A stretch of DNA of 37,368 nucleotides from CAMBDR01 sp046597185. Lineage in GTDB: Bacteria > Pseudomonadota > Gammaproteobacteria > Burkholderiales > Burkholderiaceae_D. The notes beneath the pieces were generated by a model that searched no databases, was not told the DNA's origin, and was given only the letters and a program-made list of their open reading frames with translations. Numbering within the stretch: the stretch's first letter is position 1; each line of letters begins with the position of its first letter. The stretch spans positions 1 to 37,368 of the forward strand of contig JBKJLF010000076.1 in the NCBI GenBank assembly GCA_046597185.1. The letters run 5' to 3'. A program made the translations under genes and the position numbers. Below, piece after piece: positions 31,637 to 37,368 of the stretch.

Positions 31637-34600
31637 ATGGCTGGCAAAAATAAAAGCAATCTTGTTGCAACAATTCGTCAAAAGAGTATTTCACTGATTA
31701 GCGTTGCTGAGCACCTTGGTCTTCCAATAGTCAAGAGCGGCGCAAGCACCAAGACTTTTTGCCCATTTAATGCGCACAAGCAGCCGAAACTTGAATTGTA
31801 TGATGCGCCGTCAGGCAACAACGGCTTGCCTCACTTCCATTGTTTTGCATGTGGCGCACACGGCGATGCATTTGACCTTGTTAAAGAAGTTAAGGGCGTT
31901 GATTTCAGTGGTGCGGTGGATTGGCTGGCACAGCGCTATGGCATCGAAAAAAACGTTTTTTCAAAAACAGGTACAAAAAAACGTACTACAGATGTTGGCC
32001 CGGATAATGGCTTTCTCCGTGCGTTAGGGATTTACCGCCAATCCGGTGATCGTGGTAAGGCTGGGGTGTGGTTAAAGACACGCCTCCTCCCTGTGGGCAT
32101 TCTTGACCGTGCAGAGATTGCCCACGCCGCACCATATACCCTTTCTAACGCAATCGAATCTGGCAGTATTGCCGAAATAGAGCGACGCGTCCTGCAGGAC
32201 GAGCTGGAGACTACAGGTTTAGTTCGGCGCGCGCGCCCTGATCAATCCGCGTCGTCAGAGTATTTGGATCTACAGACCAGGTTCAGGGACTTTTTTTTCG
32301 ATGAACGGATTATTTTTCCAATCCGCACCGCGACTGGCGCATTGGTTGGCTTTGCGGGGAGGTCGTTTCAAATGGATTCATCCGGCAAGATTCCGAAGTA
32401 TCTTTATACCCCGAAATTACCAAGGGGGAGCGTTCTATACCGGGCCGACTATACTTTTCCACGCGTGTGCTCAATTGACAACGATGGCGATCAATATCGT
32501 GATCTTTTTATTTGCGAAGGGCTTGTCGATGCGCTACGGCTAGAATCTCTGGGTTTTAACGCTGTTGCATTGTTAGGCGCACAAATTACCACGGGCCAAT
32601 TAGCGCTGATAGATATTCTGGCCGAACAACTACCGGCCCAAAAAACATTGCGTTGTTTTGTATTTCTTGATAGTGATGCCGCTGGCCGCCGTGGTGCGGG
32701 AAAATCAATCGCTGCGTTGATTGATCAGGGCATTCAAACAGTTTTTGTTTGCCCGCCCAATAGTGATAAAAAAGATCCTGACGAGATCCTGAAGGACATG
32801 AATGAGGCGGAAGCCAAGGCCGCAATATTGTGTTGGTCACATCCACCTGCCTTGGCTTTATTGGCAGATCAACTTGGGGTGTCATGCGATGACATCATTG
32901 ACGAGGCAAAATGGGATGACATCTCCATAAGCAGGCGTTATCATGCTGCCCGCAAATTATCCAAATCAAGCCTTCAGGCGGGCTTATTATTTTTTGTGCC
33001 AAATGAGGCGAAAGAAAACAAGGCATTGGTGTGGTGCCGAGATGCGCAGGACTATAGGGATTCAAGCAAGCAATCCGAATCAGCAATCAAAAAAGCTTCG
33101 TCAACAGAATATATTAAAGACAGCACTGCCCGATTAAATCACGCCCGCTCATTAGCAAAATCCGGTGCGCAACGTGGGGAAGTACCGTCCGATGAAGCAA
33201 CATGGCAGCGCATAGATATCGCAGCGACCGCATTCAACGAAGCATTTAAAACACGGCTACAACAGAAAATATTCACGCCGCTAGAGCCTTTTGATGCTGT
33301 GCAGGTGTCGCGTGGGTTTGGCAAGCCGGAATGCCGCCTAAAAGCGATGCCATGTCCAGAGGATTTAATTGTCCAGCAATACATGCTCAATGAGTTATTG
33401 AGTGAACGGCTCGATTCTTTTGCCGCCAGCTTGCCATTTAGTCGCCACATTCCGGCGGTGCGCTACTATCGCGGTCAATCTCCTCAGATCATAACAACCG
33501 CAGAAACACCAGGCGGTGGCGAACAGACGGAACCACTCAGCTTTGCTTATCAAATTGATATGGATGTTTTGGAAGGTAATTGTCGTGCGTCTGACCAAGG
33601 CATGTTTCGCCCCTATTTTGAGTGCTGGCGTGACTTCAATCTTTCGCTTCGTCGGCAAAGTCGAAAAATGACGCAGGTTCATGTGGTCAGGCTTGATCTG
33701 ACTCGTTATTACGACAGGCTTTCGCGTAGCACAGTGCGGGATGCTTTGAAGCGGCCACTTAATCTGGCTTTTAATTCGCCCAATTCAGAGTCATGTGCCG
33801 AATTATTTCTTGCAGGTAGTGATTGCGCGAATACTATTGTGGATTGGATTTGCGACCAAAGCTTCGGTTTTTACTATTATGATCCTACCGATGGTAAGGC
33901 AATGCCCAAACCCGGATCTGAGCATATAGGGATTCCGCAAGGGCCGATTCTCTCGGCATGGCTCGCCACAATCGCACTATTTCCGCTCGACGCAGCAATG
34001 CGTTCGCTTCTGGCGCAATTAAATGCAGATGGGATCACACATGCAGGGTATGCGCGCTATGTCGATGATGTTGTTCTTTTAGCTGATAGCCCGGCAATAC
34101 TTTCTGTATTACGCGGGACTGCCGAAGATGCAATACGCCGCCTCAGTTTGGAAATTTCACAAAAAGGAGAGCGTATCCCGCCGTTATCACCAGACGAATT
34201 TGCTGATTTACTCAGCGGAGGTCGTGCTTTCGTTGGTTCAGGGCCAACATGGGAGCCAGAATTAATGCATCCCGCCGCACCTTATGGTTCAGACGGGCTA
34301 AGCACACGGGCAATATCGCTTCTTTTGCTCAGTGATCCACAACTTTACAAGATGGATGGGCAACAATTTCACGATCAAATCTATACAGCGATGCACGCTA
34401 ATGATTTGCGTCCCGGTGATTTGGCAAAGGTGTCCAGCAAAATTTGGTTTCTTGTTGCTCGATCAATTTCAGAGAATGACAGCGCGCCGACGATATGGGA
34501 ACAATATTGGACGCATTGGAATGACGCAATTAAAGGTGTTGATTGGATATTGGAACCTGAAAAATGCGCTTGGGATGATCCTGCACTTTATGCATTGGAT

Positions 34601-37368
34601 GGGCTTGAGGCATTGATCAAGGCCGCTCATATTAAATCACCTAGTCTTAGCGATGATGATAGGAAACATCGCGTGGATTCTATTCTGCGCTTGGCACGGA
34701 TAGCATTGACACCTGAATTCATCGAAGAGTTCTGCGAGCCACTCAACAACACAGCACCACCAAATACCGGCAAGGGCGTATTAAAATTATCAAGAATGTT
34801 TTGGCAGCGATGTCTTGCGTTACGTTGGAAAATGTGGTTGATCCTTAATCAGTCGAACAACAATTTTTTCGCGGAAATGCTTCCAGAATTAGGGACGACA
34901 TTATCCAAAACGACATTATCCAAAACGACATTGGGTTCATTGGCGAGGGGGCTTATTACTGAAATTGAGACAACAGGAAACGGTGCCATCCAAATTGCAC
35001 AAGGTGGTGGCTATCCTGAACTGATAAAAAACGATTTACGCGCTGGGGTTGTTTGGCTGCATCAGGCCATCGCATTATTTAAAATTGAGAAGGAAATTGA
35101 GAAGGAAATAGAGGGCAAGTCGAATAATAAAAAAGCAAAAGATCCGTTATTCGATATTGCTGGAAATTTTAAAAGTGATGTTTTACCGTCATGGCAGGCA
35201 ACGCAAGCGCAAGCGAAAGAGATTAATGATAATTTTTTCCCTTTATTGAGTTTTTTCTTGCCAGATAATGCAGCCAACAGTTATGTTGAGGATGAGCAAA
35301 AGATCGACCCAATGACCTTGGCATTAGCAACCCTAACTGCCATTTCGCAACGTGCAACACTTTTACAAAATCTGGAAAATCGTCCTCGGCTCATTAATCT
35401 TAACGGCAAGGGCCGTTTACAGCCGTCACTACCAGGGATAAAACCGGATGCACTTTTATTGATTAGTCAAAGTGACACGTTAGCGGAGGATGCGGCAGCA
35501 TGGACAATTGAAAAGGTCAGACTAATAACGCTGAACGATCAAACCAACACAACTGATCAAATAGCGCCTCACTCATTTAAAGAGGTTGCACCTGATGGTG
35601 CCACGGTTACGATTCCAATGAATTGGTCGCAAAGTCCAGACTCAACTGACGCGTTAGCAATACAATATTCAAGCTGGCCTAGCAGTGCCAATCAAATATG
35701 GGTAACACAACCGCCTGCTGGCGAGGCTGACGTTACCAGTTTGAGATTTGTTGCCGACGCCTTCGATGCGCTTGCAAAGATTAACTATGCACTGCGATTA
35801 GATCGAGACGATGACGGTATCACGGAATATGTACCTGCATGGCCATACATCGCGGCAAGTGCTTTATTAGGTGCGGCTGACCAGCCAGTGCCCACCAAGC
35901 CAACTTTCGCGCTTGTTTGTATTCCGGTAAAACAAGAAGCTATTGCGGGCTTCGGTTATGTCAGAGATGGAACGCGCGGTTTGACTACCGTACGGGTAAC
36001 GGATCGTGAAAATGAGTGGCTTTGGCGAATTGGCTTTGCAATAACTGACTTGCTGGGATTGCGAGACGGCATTGACAACCATAATTCGGACAACAATGAT
36101 ATTAGCAATGAATCACAGTCGGTGCAGTTCGAGCCAGCAACATACATGGTGCGCGCAATGTTGCGCCGCCTGCGTGGCGAGTTCTATTTTTCTAATTCGC
36201 GTTCGCAGAAATCAATAGCGGCCCCGCATCTCCCCGTAAGCTTGGAACGATGCCTTTCACTGCTACGCAGTTATCCCGTCGAGAGCGATGTCAACACCGG
36301 TATATGTTATGTGCTTGCTGTTGAATGGGAAAATCGTTTAATGGCGCAACGGCTTAACAATGCTGGCGACTTCAATGGGCGCGGTGAGGCCGCTTATTTG
36401 TTAGAACGGAACGCAATCAATGTCTTTGCGAAGTTGCCTGCATCATGGGGTGAGGCGCTCCCGTCAAATGTTGGCGAACAAAAAATCTACTATCGCAGGA
36501 CTGTATCAGCATGGTTGACCATAAACCAACGTGTCGCCTTGCTTTTACCCCAAGTCGCAGCCACAGCACCGCCTGGCTTAATATCATCAGCATGGCAAAC
36601 GCTTAGCGCGGGCCTGCGCTTGGCTGCGGTGGTTGAATGGATACGTGCATTAGCATTTGAGTTGGCGGTGCGGAATTTTGACAGTAAGCTGTCCGATTTT
36701 GATATTGCTAATCTATGGGGAATTGAATCGCCAATGTTAATGATCGATGCTGATGACGAGGATATTTGTGCGCTATTTAAGGAGGCAACCAGTGCAACAA
36801 AAAACACTTCCGAGCAACTTGCCAAAATCACACCGCTTGGCTGGCTCGCTTTAGTCGCCAGCAAGATTGGTCTCTTTGCTTTTGGCATTGCTGGCCATGG
36901 GGGGATTGTACCTGGGCTCCAAGACAAAATAATGGGCCTGGCGCAACAATTGGCACCAATTCCACATGCGGATATCGGCAATGGGCAATGGCCATTTGAA
37001 TATTGCCAAGAAAATATTGCAGAATGGGATGAGAAATTTCTTGATGACGCATTGGACACCTTGGGCGAATTGGATGTGCATCTTAAATTTACCGTACATC
37101 AAATAGATCATCGTTCATGGGGATACCATCCTAGCGAAGGGCGATTTATTGATGCAAGTGACACACATTGGCCGATAAAACCTACTCAAATCAGGCAGTT
37201 ATTTCTGGGAGACAAGCGCACAGAGGAGTATCAGCGGGAAGAAAATTCGCCACTGCGAAAAATTTGGACAGAAACCCGAAACCAGGCAAATGAACTGATA
37301 GGCATCTCAGTGTTAGGCCGCCGCTTTTCAGAACTTGCGCCCTACCCTAAAAATAGTGCTATAACAGC
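31637..37368 (+). CDS. DnaG-like primase (CHC2 + Toprim) fused to reverse transcriptase, partial at 3' end
   Basis: One frame, open for 1910 codons from ATG 31637 to the window edge. CHC2-type zinc finger about residues 25-105: C42PFNAH47 and C69FAC72GAHGD, as in DnaG apart from two extra residues before the His. Toprim domain about 285-395: Glu294 in FICEGLVDAL, D345-S-D347 in FLDSDAAGRRG. Reverse transcriptase about 540-880: D687 in VVRLDLTRYYDRL, IPQGPILSAW (Gln768), and Y808-V-D-D811. Residues about 900-1910 look mostly helical with no domain I can name. No maturase, endonuclease or integrase part is seen. The DNA is visibly AT-richer than the operons to the left and follows a LysR stub, so horizontal transfer is likely. 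A role in phage defence or as an unknown retroelement is inference. Confidence 0.88.
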   Translation, partial: MAGKNKSNLVATIRQKSISLISVAEHLGLPIVKSGASTKTFCPFNAHKQPKLELYDAPSGNNGLPHFHCFACGAHGDAFDLVKEVKGVDFSGAVDWLAQRYGIEKNVFSKTGTKKRTTDVGPDNGFLRALGIYRQSGDRGKAGVWLKTRLLPVGILDRAEIAHAAPYTLSNAIESGSIAEIERRVLQDELETTGLVRRARPDQSASSEYLDLQTRFRDFFFDERIIFPIRTATGALVGFAGRSFQMDSSGKIPKYLYTPKLPRGSVLYRADYTFPRVCSIDNDGDQYRDLFICEGLVDALRLESLGFNAVALLGAQITTGQLALIDILAEQLPAQKTLRCFVFLDSDAAGRRGAGKSIAALIDQGIQTVFVCPPNSDKKDPDEILKDMNEAEAKAAILCWSHPPALALLADQLGVSCDDIIDEAKWDDISISRRYHAARKLSKSSLQAGLLFFVPNEAKENKALVWCRDAQDYRDSSKQSESAIKKASSTEYIKDSTARLNHARSLAKSGAQRGEVPSDEATWQRIDIAATAFNEAFKTRLQQKIFTPLEPFDAVQVSRGFGKPECRLKAMPCPEDLIVQQYMLNELLSERLDSFAASLPFSRHIPAVRYYRGQSPQIITTAETPGGGEQTEPLSFAYQIDMDVLEGNCRASDQGMFRPYFECWRDFNLSLRRQSRKMTQVHVVRLDLTRYYDRLSRSTVRDALKRPLNLAFNSPNSESCAELFLAGSDCANTIVDWICDQSFGFYYYDPTDGKAMPKPGSEHIGIPQGPILSAWLATIALFPLDAAMRSLLAQLNADGITHAGYARYVDDVVLLADSPAILSVLRGTAEDAIRRLSLEISQKGERIPPLSPDEFADLLSGGRAFVGSGPTWEPELMHPAAPYGSDGLSTRAISLLLLSDPQLYKMDGQQFHDQIYTAMHANDLRPGDLAKVSSKIWFLVARSISENDSAPTIWEQYWTHWNDAIKGVDWILEPEKCAWDDPALYALDGLEALIKAAHIKSPSLSDDDRKHRVDSILRLARIALTPEFIEEFCEPLNNTAPPNTGKGVLKLSRMFWQRCLALRWKMWLILNQSNNNFFAEMLPELGTTLSKTTLSKTTLGSLARGLITEIETTGNGAIQIAQGGGYPELIKNDLRAGVVWLHQAIALFKIEKEIEKEIEGKSNNKKAKDPLFDIAGNFKSDVLPSWQATQAQAKEINDNFFPLLSFFLPDNAANSYVEDEQKIDPMTLALATLTAISQRATLLQNLENRPRLINLNGKGRLQPSLPGIKPDALLLISQSDTLAEDAAAWTIEKVRLITLNDQTNTTDQIAPHSFKEVAPDGATVTIPMNWSQSPDSTDALAIQYSSWPSSANQIWVTQPPAGEADVTSLRFVADAFDALAKINYALRLDRDDDGITEYVPAWPYIAASALLGAADQPVPTKPTFALVCIPVKQEAIAGFGYVRDGTRGLTTVRVTDRENEWLWRIGFAITDLLGLRDGIDNHNSDNNDISNESQSVQFEPATYMVRAMLRRLRGEFYFSNSRSQKSIAAPHLPVSLERCLSLLRSYPVESDVNTGICYVLAVEWENRLMAQRLNNAGDFNGRGEAAYLLERNAINVFAKLPASWGEALPSNVGEQKIYYRRTVSAWLTINQRVALLLPQVAATAPPGLISSAWQTLSAGLRLAAVVEWIRALAFELAVRNFDSKLSDFDIANLWGIESPMLMIDADDEDICALFKEATSATKNTSEQLAKITPLGWLALVASKIGLFAFGIAGHGGIVPGLQDKIMGLAQQLAPIPHADIGNGQWPFEYCQENIAEWDEKFLDDALDTLGELDVHLKFTVHQIDHRSWGYHPSEGRFIDASDTHWPIKPTQIRQLFLGDKRTEEYQREENSPLRKIWTETRNQANELIGISVLGRRFSELAPYPKNSAIT
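34895..34932. repeat. 15-bp tandem repeat in the primase-RT gene
   Basis: ACGACATTATCCAAA at 34895-34909 and 34910-34924 and a partial third copy to 34932, coding TTLSK repeats in the C-terminal part. Confidence 0.8.
35084..35107. repeat. 12-bp tandem repeat in the primase-RT gene
   Basis: ATTGAGAAGGAA twice in a row (35084-35095, 35096-35107), coding IEKE repeats in a charged, probably helical stretch. Confidence 0.75.

Overview
The window looks like a chromosomal segment of a betaproteobacterium. The support is a PEP-CTERM (exosortase-sorted) protein, homospermidine synthase, a J-domain protein and a PhnCDE-type transporter of the putative selenate/phosphonate kind. No rRNA or tRNA gene is visible, so the exact lineage is a guess (Burkholderiales or Neisseriales).

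Layout: 1-7.7 kb holds the 5' end of a GMC oxidoreductase, a J-domain protein, a glutamate-polyamine ligase-like glutamine synthetase convergent with homospermidine synthase, a hypothetical gene broken by an early stop, and a B12-binding radical SAM protein. At 7.7-12.5 kb there are a ferredoxin-NADP reductase, an S9 prolyl oligopeptidase broken by a TAA codon, a small scrambled zone (MOSC fragment, truncated Nmad2-like gene, decayed second copy of the S9 3' end) and a PEP-CTERM protein. At 12.6-16 kb lies a minus-strand phnD-phnC-phnE-phnE transporter operon. At 16.3-23.0 kb lies a compact minus-strand operon: small CxxC peptide, tyrosinase, LodA-like cysteine tryptophylquinone oxidase, conserved-looking small protein, LodB-like flavoprotein, membrane protein. 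At 23.2-24.6 kb a decayed HigBA pair faces a ParDE-like pair. At 25.2-29.8 kb there is a secreted GH26 mannanase / GH18 chitinase fusion and a PAS histidine kinase. At 30.1-31.1 kb there is an exported alpha/beta hydrolase.

The most striking object starts at 31637 and runs off the right edge. It is one uninterrupted reading frame of at least 1910 codons that joins a DnaG-like CHC2 zinc finger and Toprim domain to a reverse transcriptase with a YVDD active site, followed by about 1000 residues I cannot assign. It sits directly after a LysR regulator stub of only 14 codons, so it appears to have replaced or truncated that gene. About 300 bases of hairpin-rich noncoding DNA and a perfect 9-bp inverted repeat lie between the stub and the start codon. 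A defence or retroelement role is an inference.

The second point of interest is the tyrosinase-LodA-LodB operon, which places a copper oxidase and a quinoprotein oxidase under one transcript. The window is rich in broken genes (nonsense codons at 5248 and 10300, a C-run frameshift at 23642, and several truncated remnants) and in short in-frame tandem repeats, which suggests ongoing gene decay and rearrangement between conserved operons.
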